NCBI GenBank assembly: GCA_900617975.1
Contig: UZAE01012595.1
Span: 1 to 36,306 of the forward strand
Source of the DNA: Rodentolepis nana
Taxonomy: Eukaryota; Platyhelminthes; Cestoda; Cyclophyllidea; Hymenolepididae
DNA: 36,306 nt
Reading direction: 5' to 3'
Shown: one piece after another, positions 14,101 to 28,000 of the stretch
How the letters are laid out: the number at the start of each line of letters is the position of its first letter
How positions within the stretch are numbered: the stretch's first letter is position 1
Notes under the pieces: model-generated
What the model was told of the DNA's origin: nothing
Databases searched by the model: none
Seen by the model: only the letters and a program-made list of their open reading frames with translations
Made by a program: the position numbers and the translations under genes

Positions 14101-17100
14101 ATCCGCGATAGACTGACTTCCACGTGATGCATCCTGGCAACGTAAACTCATACGGCAAAAAAGTCTATTAACTGGCAATTGACTTCTAACTTCAAACTAC
14201 CATGACCCAACAATATGTCATATTCAACCATTGCCAAAGTATTCACCTCACCTTACCTTTGAGTCTGTCTGTTTCCTTTTAGTCTGTAAATCACTCTTCA
14301 GATCCCCTTTTCACTTTTCCCTCTGTGAAGCCAAAAGTCAACTAAAGGGCTAATGATAGCTACCATAAAGCCTGCCATTTGATATAAGTAAACTATAGTC
14401 TACGGTTTTATATATAGAAAAAAAATAGCAAATTAAATATGCAAAAGGGAAAATAGCGCAAAGCCGAGTGAATGACTGTTTTAGTGATGGAGACAGTGAT
14501 CAAATTGTGGGGGGAGGTGGGGGGGGGGAGGGGGAGGAGGAGAGTACATACGATTATTGATGCACAAATGTCGCATTTGATTACAAAAATGCTTGGAAAT
14601 ATATGCGCATGCAAGGGATCACGTAGACTCAACAGAGGCGGCTGTAATGATCTAGGCTTTAATTTCTTCTTTTTTTCTTTAATACATTTTGTCTAGATTC
14701 GATGCGTTTTGAAGGACTAGATGGGCATTAGTGTTGCATAATTTGCTTTCCAATCGATGTTTAAAGTAGAGACTTATAGGGGGAAATTGTTTCAGGACAC
14801 AGAAAAAGTAAAAAAAAAGATAGCACATTCTTCAGAGCTCAGTCCATTTATACAATGAAAACATTTTCTCAAAAGCACTACGAGGGCTCAGAGTTCTCTA
14901 ATTATTCCGACAGATCGATTTTATCTACCTGCCCACCTCGATGGTCTCTTTTGAGAACAGCACCTCAACTGAGTCCACCTTACAAGTATACTCGGGAAAG
15001 ACCTGCTCAGCCACAGCCACCACCATCATCACCATCATATATTTACTATATTTGCGATCAACTAATGACCACCGCATCGCACATAAATCTTAGTGGTGTA
15101 TCATATCAAGAGAGACACACAGAAAGTCAGCCAGCCAGCCAGTCAGGCATTAGGGTAATAAAAAATCACTACACCCTCCAGGTCTAGTGAAGATGACGAT
15201 TAAAGTCATTAGTAGAAGTAGGCTAACCGCGGCTGATTAAAGGAAATGGGACTGTCTACTAGAAGATCTAGCCAATTAATTCGCAGGTATGTGATGTTTA
15301 TTTTTGGAGTACAGATCAGTGTGTTTAAGTTGGAGGCAATGAAGCTGTTAGCAACCAGCAGAAGGGGTGCTACAATTTAGATCTCTCAAAAGTGACTCAA
15401 GTAATTGTTAGTCAAGTTAAATAATGTTAACCCTTCTGTAATGGAGCCTGTGAAGATATGTTGAAACTAAATGTGAAAGGAGAATTTACACCTTGGAGCC
15501 CCTGTGTGAATCAAATTGTACACACCCGTGCAACTTGGAAATCGGCTGTCTACAGGAGGATAGTGGAGCATACTAAGGCACGAACCTAACAAGATGGACG
15601 GCAGAAAGTGGGTTCCAGATAAGGGATTGCATAACACTTCTCCTCTGTCCATATTAAGTGTTATTAACACTATTTAATGGGCCTGAGGATTGATTCTCAA
15701 CTAAAAAGAGAACGCCAGTTAAACTCGCTTGGATAAGCAACCTAACCACCAGACGTTAAGAAAGAGAGAGAGAGAGAGACAGAGACTGAATGTGTAATAG
15801 GAAAGATTATTGATTTGAACGGCAGATGTCTTTATGGTCTACCGACAGAGCTATAAAAAGAAGAAAAAGCCTAATCGAGTGCGTAAACAGTCAGCGCGCG
15901 TTTATCACAAAACAACACACAATAACAACAACCCCTGGATGACTTTGATTCTATCTTACCACTACATCTGGCGAGAGAATTGAATTACCGCGCCTCGCGC
16001 TGTCTCTTACCTTTTGATGGCTGTTTACTAATGAGTCAATTGAATCCTTTGAGATGGCGGTACTGACAAGGCCCACCACCACCTCCATCACCACCCTCCC
16101 CCCCCCCCATCGAAACAAAACGAAATGAACATAAAAGCAAATTATGAACTTAGTAAATAGGAGCACACGCTCGGACCTAATTCTCCCTGTCGATTCTCCA
16201 CAAATGGTCTCAATGCGATTCGATAATAGCCAAATAAGAAAGAAAACAAGTGTGGTAACAAAGCGGAAATTTGCATACAAAAAGGGGTTGACCGCAACAG
16301 GGTTATTTAAAAAAAACATTAGTACTAAGTAGATATTTTCAAAATATGGAAATACTCATAGAGCAGTTGGATGATTAAAAAAGACACTATGGTGCATACT
16401 GAGTAGAGAACCGGGGAGGATGAGGGGTTGACGGTTACTGAAAACTAATTAACTACGGAATGGATAATAAGTTGCCCTGAGAAGTAAACGCATCCCAATC
16501 AACTGAAATTCCAAGTGAGTCACAGCTGATTAAAATGCAAAGTCGATTCAAGGGGACAAATTTGATATTCAATTGCACAAACTTCCAACGTAACCTCCAG
16601 TAGGGCATAATGATAAAGAAACCTCCAATCAGGTCAGAGGTAATGAACAGCACTAATGTTCAAATGTAATCAGTGAATTTTGCCCATTACATTACATTAC
16701 ATTTTCCATCCTCTAAATAAGGTCTCGAAATAAAATATTAACAGCTCATTTGCACTTCAACATACAAATTAAACTTGCTTATTCAACCCAAAGTGGCAAT
16801 GCATAATTGTAAACAAAACAAAGCAAATTATAAGTGCTTAAAAGCTAGGAAAAATAAACTTGGATTTCAACTGTCTGCAATGTACTCGTTTTTTTCTTCC
16901 TAAGAAGCCTTCTAGGACTGTTTACTACTTATGATGGACAACAAACAACAATAATACCAACCAGACAGTACTCCAAAACACTTTTGTCTCACACAAGGAG
17001 TAGAGGCGCGCTTACTTTCAACTAGCCAATGACGTCTAATGAATTGCGAAAAAATGTAAACTCCATATTAATTCAGGTCGATAGAAAGAATATATCAGTA

Positions 17101-18995
17101 ATTGAATATCCAGTAATAGTTCCATTCGCATTTAATTGTATAACACGTCGCTATTGGCTATTAATCTAGACTGTTGGTGAGATAAATATTCGAATTCACT
17201 AAAATGGAATCGTTTTCAGTAACTAAACTGTAACAGTAACCTTGTATTAACTCTACTGGTTTTGCTAATTTAATCTTATTAACAAAAAATACATATATCG
17301 CTCCTAGCATCAAGCATCAACTCACGACTGTATGGTGGGAAAAAAATTAAATCAAATGGCCAACTAGATTCGAATGCCTCATATACGGTCTCACTAAGCA
17401 ACCACGCGAAGAAATTTAATATTACAAAGTGAGTCACACTACTTATTAAAAAGTGAACAACTCAACGCTTAGGGAAACCAAGTAAATACGTGATAGAAAA
17501 GACTACGCCTTACCTCATTGCAGAACTATTTTACTATTTCCCAAAGTCATCGCGGATAATAGTAATAATAATAATAAATAGTTTCAAACCGTAGCATAGT
17601 TCTCCCCAACGATTAGCTAAAGTAAAAGCAAAATTTATTTCACGAAAACAAGTGCTTCCCACTAAGAAAAAGTATTGAAACGTCCAACCGACCAATGAAT
17701 GCGTGGCCTTGTTCTTCTTTGACAGACAAAAAAAGGAGTATTTTCATTGCAAATTAAGCAGAGCACTGTACAAATTTGACCCAATACTGCGGTAGTCACG
17801 AGTTCATTTGAGCAACACTGCTAATAGAAACAGCGATTGTAACCATCGCAAATACCATTCAGGAGATAGGCTTGTCAGCCAAAATATAACAAAATACACT
17901 TTCTTTTTAATCCAAGAGAAAAATGTTCAAACTCAACGAAAGCAACGGTTTAGCTTACACGCTAACAGGCAATTCTCCTGGTCCGTAAATGATTAGTTGA
18001 CAGTGATGAATGTCTTATTAAGAAAAAGTAATGACTTGACAGTTATATGTCACGGTGTCTCAATCCTTCATTTCATTTCCCAGTGAGAATAGAAACCACA
18101 ACATTGGAGTTGAAGGAGGTGTCTAACGCTTTCAACATTATCACCAAGGTCTTATCTTCCTTCTCATGACTCCAGGTCTGTTGTAGGACGTGGAACTATC
18201 AGTAAGGGGAATGAATTAAAGATAGTTTCGGTTTGCTATAATCGTATACTTTAATGGAAACGAGAGTACTATTGCATCTCTAGGACCATTAGACATCTAA
18301 GTACATCGCCAATGATGTGCGCTACAGTGAAAATTAAACAAAGAAGTTCCAACACACAAAACAGAAGTGTTCAAATAAACGGTAACCCTCAAAACTTCGG
18401 CCATAAGCCAGTGGCATTCTCCGACACCATTTAATAAACATCACTGATCACACCGTTAGATATTTATTTACTTTTGAGTATTGAGCCCATGAACACCCAC
18501 GATGATTATTAATAAACTTACAAGTGGATAAGTGAACGATTTTCTCGACTACAGAGACATTCGCTTCTAATAGAAAGCTGTGAATGTCGATAAAGAGACG
18601 GTTCAATTAATGAACTAGGCACATTAAATAAATAAACTGTTTCTTGAAAATGAAAAACCGACATTCTGCTACGCCTCATTTGATTAATCGATTGTGTCGA
18701 TAAACATCGAATTCATAACCTTCATGGTGGACGTCACGGAATCTGCGTACCAGTGTCATTATTCTCCCTTATGAGATCGTAGGTAAACGTAAAATCACAA
18801 AGACATATAGACAAAGTGGAATTTGAGGGAGGCAATGTTGACCAAATGTCCCAAAACGCAGACAAAACGATGATGATGCAGTGAGGAGGAAGAGTAGATG
18901 ATCATAGTGGCACTAAAAAAAAGCGGTTAGGTCCAAAAGTGCGCCATAGGACAAATGTGCCTCCTCCTGCATTTACAGCACACATTTTATTGTAG

Positions 18996-19027
<32 letters not shown>

Positions 19028-22000
19028 ATGGGGAGGGGAGAAAGAAGCCCTATTGATTACAAGCATGCACACGCGCACACACACAGACACATATGGGGAG
19101 TGTGATGTGTAGTAGCTAATTTGCACAATATACTAGGGAGGGAGCAAAGGCTTCAGAACTAGCACCTACGCGGTTGCCTTGCGAGTAAGCGACGATTGGG
19201 AATCGCGCAGTAAATGCAAAAAAGAGGAGGAAGATGCTACGCTGATTTTGGCATCTAAAAACTCTTTCCTTCTCTCCGTAGGAAGGTGGTTAATAGCTGC
19301 TTGGCTAGAGGTGCCAACCATCATTTACTACTTGATTTATCCCCCTAATAAATAGGCAAATACTAAGGTCAATACACAAGGCACTAAAATGAATTCACTC
19401 AAAGAAATATGTGCTACCACCAACCGTAATCTGAAATAACACCTAGAACATAAATAATGCGCACAGCTAGTCGCAAATAGAACGCTAAGTCGGTGATAAC
19501 AAGATCCATATCCATAAGTGCGCATACAGTGACGTAGATGGCCAATCGCATTACTTGCTTCTAGTTAACAAGAATAAAGACAGAGTGCAAATTTCTTTAG
19601 GGGGATTTAGGATTTTAGAATCTCTTTCCTAAAACCGAAATTTGGACGCTTTCTACATTTCACTTGATAGATTTGGGAGACCAAATATGACTGATAGTAG
19701 AAGAAAACTGTGAACTGTACAGGCAGTTAGAGCAATAAGGTAGTCAGCGTTTGCTTCAAACTCATATATATGAACAGTATTTTGAAAAAGAAAGTGAATT
19801 TTAACAAAATGTGCACAGCCGGAGCGGAGCTAAAAGTGCTTGTCTACGAGTTCAAAGATCAGAGGTCTCACAGTCATTGCTGGGCCGTTTCCACGATGAC
19901 ATCCCTCCGACTAATCTTGGACGTGAATCAAAAGTCGCAAATGTACAAATTTGCAAAAGATTAAGGAAAAATGGATATAACCGATATCTCCCCCCCCCTC
20001 CTCCTCCCCCCGACCGATTACATGCTGTTCTCCCGTTAATAAATGAAATAGTTATGACAACCACAACTACCTCCTTCGATTTGTCTTAGTCACATGATAA
20101 AATCTATTCGCTAAAATTGTGGCACTTCCTTTTTAAAGACCTACAACTACACATAATTGCCAGACATGAAAAAAAAACGCGGGAATTTAGCACATTCAAT
20201 TTGGGTCAACAGAAAACCTGTCAGATAATAATGCAAAAGGAAACAAAACGTATCAGAGAGGGAGGAAGAGAGTGAGATCAAGTTTCCTTGCTTCTGGAAT
20301 TAGGATTGCAAAATAATCGCTAAATGAGCAATCTCTGAATTTCAATATTCAAATCTCACTATTCGTCCCATGGATTGCAGCAAATGTTTGTATAAGAAGT
20401 TCCATATATATTGGCCGGTATTATGGATTCAATAGTGTCGTTCTTGTCGCTCTATTTCACTTTTTCTTCCAATAGTTGAAACAAAACAAGCCTCAATAGT
20501 TCAAAGAGCCGAGAAGAGACAGTTGCAGATTTGAAGTTAGAAGGGAAATGCTCCGAAAATCGAAGGTACAATTTCATTTTACCGCTACAAAGTAGGGAAG
20601 AAATATTGGCCACGAAATTTCAAGCAAATGTTTAAGAGCAAAAACACACGTTTCACCCCCACCCCTTTATTTTAACAGCTTTCACTATAGAGACATTATC
20701 ACCACTGCGTATTGACCAAAGGGTAGTAATTGGGGTTCTTGATATCCAACCGTGCACTTAAATTAAGATCAACAGTGGGGGGGGGGGGGGGGGTTGAAAC
20801 TGANNNNNNNNNNNNNNNNNNNNNNNNNNNNNNNNNNNNNNNNNNNNNNNNNNNNNNNNNNNNNNNNNNNNNNNNNNNNNNNNNNNNNNNNNNNTCCCCC
20901 CCCCCCCCCCCCCGCAGGTAGTGCAACCAGGTTCCTGACTAAAATTTGCGAAAGCCTTGGGCATCGATATGACCGATAAAAAAAAAAACAAATAATTTGA
21001 TTTGGGGAAAAAATAAAGAATCACGACCTAGTTGCAGCGATAACGTCATTCAGGCGCAAAGACGCTTGATAAACAAGAAACGCATATGCATATAGTAAAT
21101 GAAAATTTGAAGCTTCATCTAATCAAAGGAAGGGAGAGGAGAGAAAGAGGGGGCGGGAAGGGGGGAGGGGGGAAGGGCGCGCGATTTTTTGTTGACATTT
21201 TAGGCAAGGTATCGAGGGTAGTGATTTGTGAACCATGAGTTGGCCCGCCAGTAATCAGATTATGTTGCCAAATAGTCACTGGCCTACACTTTGCACTCCT
21301 TTACAAGCAACATTGGCGGGAAATTGACTAAAGGGAAAGCAAAAAATCCAGAGGACAGATGAGAAAAAAACAAAACTGTCAAAATTGCACCGTTATAAAA
21401 GCATGATGAGGAGGAGGGGGGGGGGGAGAGGGGGAGGGGAAAAGGGGCAGGAGAAATAAACAAGAACTCTAGCTGAGGGAACACGATGGAAAAATAGCTA
21501 GCTTTCCATCTATTGGACAATTGAAAAACAAGCGCAAACATTTTAAGATAGAAATGTTACTTTGACTAAAATGGAGTGTGCGATAGACTTACCTACACGT
21601 GGGCAGCGTATACTTAAGCGTCAAAAAAGTCTATAAGCTAGAAAGTTGACTTTTGACTTCATACTTCTATAACCCGATTGTATGTCATATTCGACCCCTT
21701 CACAGTACTCATCTTACCTTTTCTCCGTCTTTGTCTCTATCTGTCTCCTTTATATCTGTGAAACATTATCCTGTCCCCCCCCCCTCTCGACTTTTTGTCA
21801 CTTTGACGCTCCCCCTCCTCTCTGCGAAGCCTGAAGTCAATTAAAGGGCTAATGATAACTATCATAAAGCCTGCCATTTGAAAGAAATAAATTGATTAAA
21901 ATAGGACTAGAGATTTTAAGCTAATCCCAGTTCTAATTATAGGGGGAATATTTTTTTACGATGCGAGTAGAACTCCTGAGAATGGCCTGGATGAAATTCG

Positions 22001-25000
22001 CTCATTGGGAAATAGATTTATTTTTATAATTAATGTTCTCTCATATGCTTGTACTTTATATTACTGCAGCTTAATAAATTAGTAAATTCAATGCTTTCAA
22101 ACCACTCGCGAATAAACACCCTATGAATGAATAGGTGACTTCGCTTGGTTTACAGATAACCAAGCGACTTCTTCCTACGTAATTGGATGGGTGAATACAA
22201 TGAATAGAATCGTTGGGCACGGAAGGCGATAGAAATGGCAAGGATCGCTTCTCAAGAAATCACAGTAGCCTCAAGGGAATCTTAGAGGTAGTAGCATGAT
22301 ATAAGACAATTGAAATTGGAGAGGGATTAATGTGAGAGAGAAAACAGACAACAGAGGATCGTTGCGGTGGTGAGGCAAAAAAAAACGTTAGGCGTTTGGA
22401 TAAACTGATTAATTTTATCATGTTGATGTGGGTGGCAAAAAAACGGTGGTGGTGGGGGGGGGGGGTAACAAAACAGGTGTTTGGAGAAAAAAATAAGACA
22501 AAAGTTGGAACATAAATCCCCTAAAAAATAACCTCAACCTCGAGTGAAGGAAGGACTTAAAAAGATTAGTCATAGAAGTGGATCCCAATTGGTCAACCGA
22601 TTGGCAGCAACTTCTGTCCAGTAGGAAGTCAATAACTTGAAAAAAGGATAACGATGATATCGCACGAAATGAAATCATCCCTATTTTCCACTATCTGAAT
22701 AGTCAAACACATGTGATGTAATCAGGGATTCATAAAATTCGACAGTCATAGTGCCAGATATTGTAAAAAATAGTTCCATTTCGTAAAATACCACCACCTG
22801 AATGTAATTCATGAGTTAGATGCTATTGAGTCCTTAATTCCCATAGCTCTTAGCATGTGAATGTATTATTAGGGCCAAAAATTGGCAGACATAGCGGATC
22901 CATTGGGGGAAATAACAGGCCAAAAAACAGCAACAATGAGTTGAAGAAAATGGAAAGATACGCTAGAGACGTACATTTCTTCCCGCCTCAGAAAGACCCG
23001 CTGCGTTAGATAGCAATGTTTTGTTTGGGGGAGGGAGGGGGGGGGGGGTTGTATAACTTAATTTGCGGTTTTTATCCAATACATGCATGCGCATATCTCA
23101 TTAATTAGAGCTGTGATCTAAGGTTGGGTCATTTGGGAGAGATACTCAAAACAATTAGATAAAATGGTGAGCCTATTCAAAGGGAAGAGGAGTTGTGAAG
23201 TCAGAAGAATTAGACGAATTGTGAATTCACTTTAAACACACAGGGTGTTTACTACAGCTGATTTAATTTCTTGCGAAATACGAAAGCTTTGGCAAACGCA
23301 ATCAAGTCATTCTTAAAGTCAGAGAGTTGTATCAGGTAAAAAGACTCTGAATGCAAATTTCAATGCTGTTGACGACAAGCACTAAGCCGATTTGCATATT
23401 TCCCGCTAAGTTCAAACAGACTAAAAATAGCCTGAAGCAGTGAGCGAACTAGAAAAAAAAAAACTTCAATTAATTGTCAACAAACACCAAAAATACAGAC
23501 GATGGTCACGAAAAACGAACGTCTAACAGCCAAATTGAATACAAACAAGAATCTATATCATCACATAGACCTCAACCCTGGTAACTTTACACCAAGAAAG
23601 CATTGGAAACACTCCTCATCTGATATAAGAGAAATTTTAAAATTAAATGATTGCATAACGACTTATTAGAAACCTGAAAATAACTCCATCTTTAGCAATT
23701 AATCAGAGACAAAGAAAACCACAAAAGACGACCTCGTATACATTATCATGGAAACAGCACCGTAACTTTTTGGTTGCAAAAGATGATGACAAAAATATTA
23801 CTGAATTCATTTGATTGGTAGTATAAAAGTATGAAACGTGTTCAAGGCCAACTTCATCTTGAATTCAAGACGCTAGCACACATTGTCCGAAACAATTGTA
23901 GCTAAATCCTCAAAAGCAAAGGGAAGCTGAAATGGCCTAATCAGAAGTACGCATTGTCTCAACAAGCCAAGACGTCACAAGAGTAAGCAAGTGGGAAAGT
24001 ATACCACTGCGAGAAAGCGATGACGCGACCCCGAACATACGTGCGTCCGTGTATGGCTGCTTCTACGCGCGTACCAAGGATGCAAACGCAAGCTTGATGA
24101 GTCATCAAACACAGGCACACTTGGAGAACTGGTGCGCCTGCAAGTAATTTCATCGTCTGGTTTGCTATAAGGAGAAAACGAATGCCCACTCACCGTTTGC
24201 ACAAGTGCTTGGCCACATCCGTAATCTTGAACCCGTCTAGTGTGAAAAGACGTCTAGCCAGTCTATAGGCTGCGCTACGATCAGCGGCTTTGGGGGGTTG
24301 ATGGTAGACAGACTCAGCAATCGACTCAGCATCTTCAGCTACATGTCGGGGCAATAGGGTAGCTACATCTGGGGGTGAACTGCCCAAGGGAGATGATGAG
24401 TCTGGTGGCGAGGTAAAGGGAGATGCTGATTGGTCCTGTGACGAAGCTTCTTGCATTGTGATTGGTGATGAGGGCGATGAGTGGGTTTTCGAGGAATATG
24501 TGGGAGAAATGCTGATTGGTGAGATGTTGATATCATCTGAGGTTGGAGAAGATTGTGGAGGAGGGGGAGATTGCGTGAAGCATGGAAGACCATCCGAACA
24601 TTTCACCTAAAATAGGGTTAATAAAACAGAGAATTTCTGATGAGAAGCAGGCAATATATTAACACTCTTTACAACATAGTTATAGCAATAAACATCTATA
24701 AAACAAACACTATTAATAAGCCAGTATGGATTGAAATTGCGTTTAGAATGACTTGCAATTTGTCTACTTAATTAGTTTCTAAGGTATTTTAAGAAAATGG
24801 TGATCTTAAGATGTTGGATGGTGAGCTTTCCACGGCGAAGAAATTAGCGACAAGGCATGGCGAATCTCCTATTCGGAATTGATTAACCCAGGGGTGAACA
24901 GTGAGGAGAAGAACAACTCCTTAGGAGTAGTTTGAAGTTTGATTTTGAAACATGTGTTGCGTCGAACAAGCAAACAGAAGGGCTCTGAGTTCGGACTAAA

Positions 25001-28000
25001 TTAGGCCCACTTAGCGTCCTCTTTATGCTAACATTCACCCGTTCACTCGTTTAGATGCTTCATGGAAAATAGTAAATCACATGGTATTATCAACTCGATA
25101 TTCCATTGTTATGCACTGGATTTAGTTATTTCGCTTTCAAGTTAAGTAAAAATTTTGAAAAAAATTCCAATGTCACCTGTCAACAATACATCACTAATGA
25201 CCAAACAGGTATGCAGCCTAAAGTCATCACTGTGGTATAGCACTAAAAACATCAGACAAAAATTTGAACTTTTCTTTTCTACCTGCCCCTAACAGCCTCC
25301 TTCAACCCCCCCCCCCCCCCCCACCACAATCAAATAATACTTTTGCAAAATAAGCATCGGGGCAGAAGTGGTCAAAGCATAAATTTGCTAAAACTGTGAT
25401 TATTAATTCGAGCATAGCTGTTGGCAAATACCCAGTAATAGGATGTTGTCGAAAACTAATCAATAGAGGAACAATAAACGGTAAGATTCAAAGACCGATT
25501 CTAGGAGGTCACATCTCTGGCCAAAATAGATAAGTTTTGGGGCTTACTTAGCAAACATAACTTGAAAAAGTCAGAATAAAGGATAGATATCACAACAACC
25601 ACAGAATATAGACGATATTAAATGCAAAATACAAAGTTGTCAAAGAAACCGCCTCTGAACATTGTTCGCAACGAGTCCAGTTTATACAAATAAAACATTC
25701 ATTCTTGCTCTAAGCCACTTAGCTGTCTACTTTATAGGCAATGCTTTCCTCAAAAGCAAATTTAAAAGATGAACTTCCTATGAAATCACTTTATTAACAG
25801 ACCCTATCAAGAATGTAAACTGAGTGTAAGGATATGCAAATTGGTTGAAAAGGAACACGAAACTCCGTGATCACCATTCACGTCTTCTGACATTTGCAAC
25901 ATGACCCCCTACCCCTTTGGTGACATCTATATTCGGGTTATAAACTATAGCATACAATTCTGAAAGTCGTATTCATCAGATAACAAATTTCTTAAAAACG
26001 TTTATTCTTAATTCATTTTATATAGCACAGAGCGACATTGATTTTAGAGTAATCGTAAAAAAGCATATCACTGATCCCCGTATCTCAACTGACAAAAAAA
26101 ACTACCAATCTTAACAACCCATATGTACCATGGTGATTTAATTACACCGCGAAATGGTCTAAAATTTCTTTCCACTTATCCAAGACCCAATATCCTAGAG
26201 GAAAAGAGACTGCGTACAATTAAATGGACCAACCAAATATGTAAAGGGAAAGGTTAAGAATTAATAATTGATTCTGCAGATACTTCCAAGCCATGTGGGG
26301 ATATGATTGATATCCCAGGTCGATGCCTCTCGTGAGTAAGAGCACTATGAACAGGCCCCTCCTTTCCGTTAAAGCAACCCCCCTCCCCCGCCTTCTTTTC
26401 TAAACACCATGATTTCTGTAAGACTGCTTAAATAGTCTTTAAGCCAAAAAAACTGTACTGCATGCTTTAATGGCAATTGACTAAGTTAAATGAAGGGTAT
26501 CTTTAAGCTGCTCTTATGTGAAGCTCAGAGGCTACAATCCCTCATAAGGATAGAAACAAGCAGCACGGTGGGATCCAAACCTGTCATCTCAAATTTGGCA
26601 AACTTCAGTTGCCGGCTGCTTTCATGTCATAGACGGTCAAATCATACAAAGTCATTTCAATTTAAATATGCACATCTTGTTTTCATTTCGGTGTGCCGAT
26701 GTAAATCAACTGCCGCAATCACAATCCTAGCAAATTTATTTCAAAGCTACCTTAATCTCTCAATAAATCTCTCCATCAACTCGAATAAGAATTCCGAAGT
26801 CAGTCAAGAGTTAGTCTTTAAGCGAAAGAGCTATACTGAAATAGACGTCCCAGTTTTCTCTTAGAACCCCATCCTCTTTATTAATACTTGACCCAGACCA
26901 AATAAAGTTAATTAGACGAAAAGAAATGAAGGCAATTAAGGAAATAAACATAACTAGAAGACTGCCCTTTTGTAAACTCTCTTGAATGGCTCCGTTTCCA
27001 TTGAAATAATCGACAAAAAGTATTTCTAAAAAACTTAATGTGGATCAATAAAATTTTCTAATTAAAGAAGAAATGAAAACCTTAACGAGAAACCCGCGAA
27101 TCTGCTACTTCTATATTAACCAGTATGGTTCGAATCCATGACAGGCATGCACACTGACCTCATTTTATCAACTAACAAGTTATAATTAAGTGAATTTGGG
27201 AGAAACTAAAGCTTATTAAAATACAATATGGGATTCATTAAGAAAACTAGTGCTTAAAATAAAGGCATTTTTAAAATAGCTAAATAAAAAAGTAACAACA
27301 TTGTAAACATCCTGTGAACACTAGAATTTGAGCCAAATAATAGGTAGTCAATCAAGAAACTTTCTGCCAAATAATCAAACGTGGGAAGTCAATAGTTGTA
27401 CAAATAAATAATCAAAAAAACTTTCAATTCAAGAAGAAGAGATTCAGTTACCCTATTATTACGACCATGTGGCGAAGTAGGTAATCCATGGTCAATAAGT
27501 CCACTAGATGCAATACTCAGAGTAAGAGGACAATCCAAGGGATGAGAAGAACCAGTAGGTTTATGCTGTTTGGTTTGCTGCTGCTTTTGCTGTTGATGCA
27601 TTCGCTCAGCTGCAGCCTGCGACTCGACAACAGCTCGCTGGTAACCAAGAACAACCACAGTGGGCAGGCGTCTAGAAGGCGCAGGTGTGAGTTCCGCCAA
27701 ATCATGACAAGAGGGGGTAGGTGGTGGAAGAGGAGACGATAGAGGGGGAGAAGTAGAAGTTGATTGTAGTGGTGGTGGCGGAGGTGGAAGTGGGGAAGGA
27801 GATGGAGCAGAAGGAGAAGATACATGGGGGTCACTTGTGCATACACGGAGAATGCCAGTAACTGGTCGGGAAGTGGATTTATCACTTTCACAACCACTTA
27901 AATGGCGCTGTTTTTCTCTCTCCTTTGTTGATGTTGCCGAGGAGTTAGATGAGGTCCCGTCGTCAATATACATCAGTTCTTGACACTTTTTCGTTGGACT

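Larger units (their letters stand above)
13915..24193 (-). other. EFA6 intron 2, 10279 bp, with SINE copies 2 and 3 and an assembly gap
   Basis: GT-AG intron. Contents: two SINE-like insertions in plus orientation, G-rich block 14509-14541, CAGC/CAC-type short repeats near 15010-15146, C11 (16098-16108), ATTAC pentamer run (about 16685-16702), GA repeat (19002-19027), C9 (19990-19998), the 91-N gap, G-rich runs near 21150-21177 and 21416-21426, a 9-bp hairpin (22142-22166), G12 (22454-22465) and G12 (23037-23048). No nested gene could be supported. Confidence 0.85.

Noticed and set aside
14855..15187. 110-codon plus-strand open frame with a Pro/Gln stretch
   Set aside because: The Pro/Gln and Ser runs come from short CAC/CAT and CAGC repeats, and the frame lies in an intron on the opposite strand with no other support.
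20699..21024. Several open frames spanning the N gap
   Set aside because: They consist of unknown residues between poly-Gly and poly-Pro from G/C tracts and are artefacts.
26490..26864. 124-codon plus-strand open frame in EFA6 intron 1 of the window
   Set aside because: No domain; late part is AT-rich with repeated Asn/Ser/Leu codons. The minus strand here has a weak B-box look-alike (GGTTTGGATCC) that is not enough for a call.
27488..27897. Open frames overlapping the first EFA6 exon on both strands
   Set aside because: Shadows of the Pro/Ser/Gln-rich coding exon in other frames.
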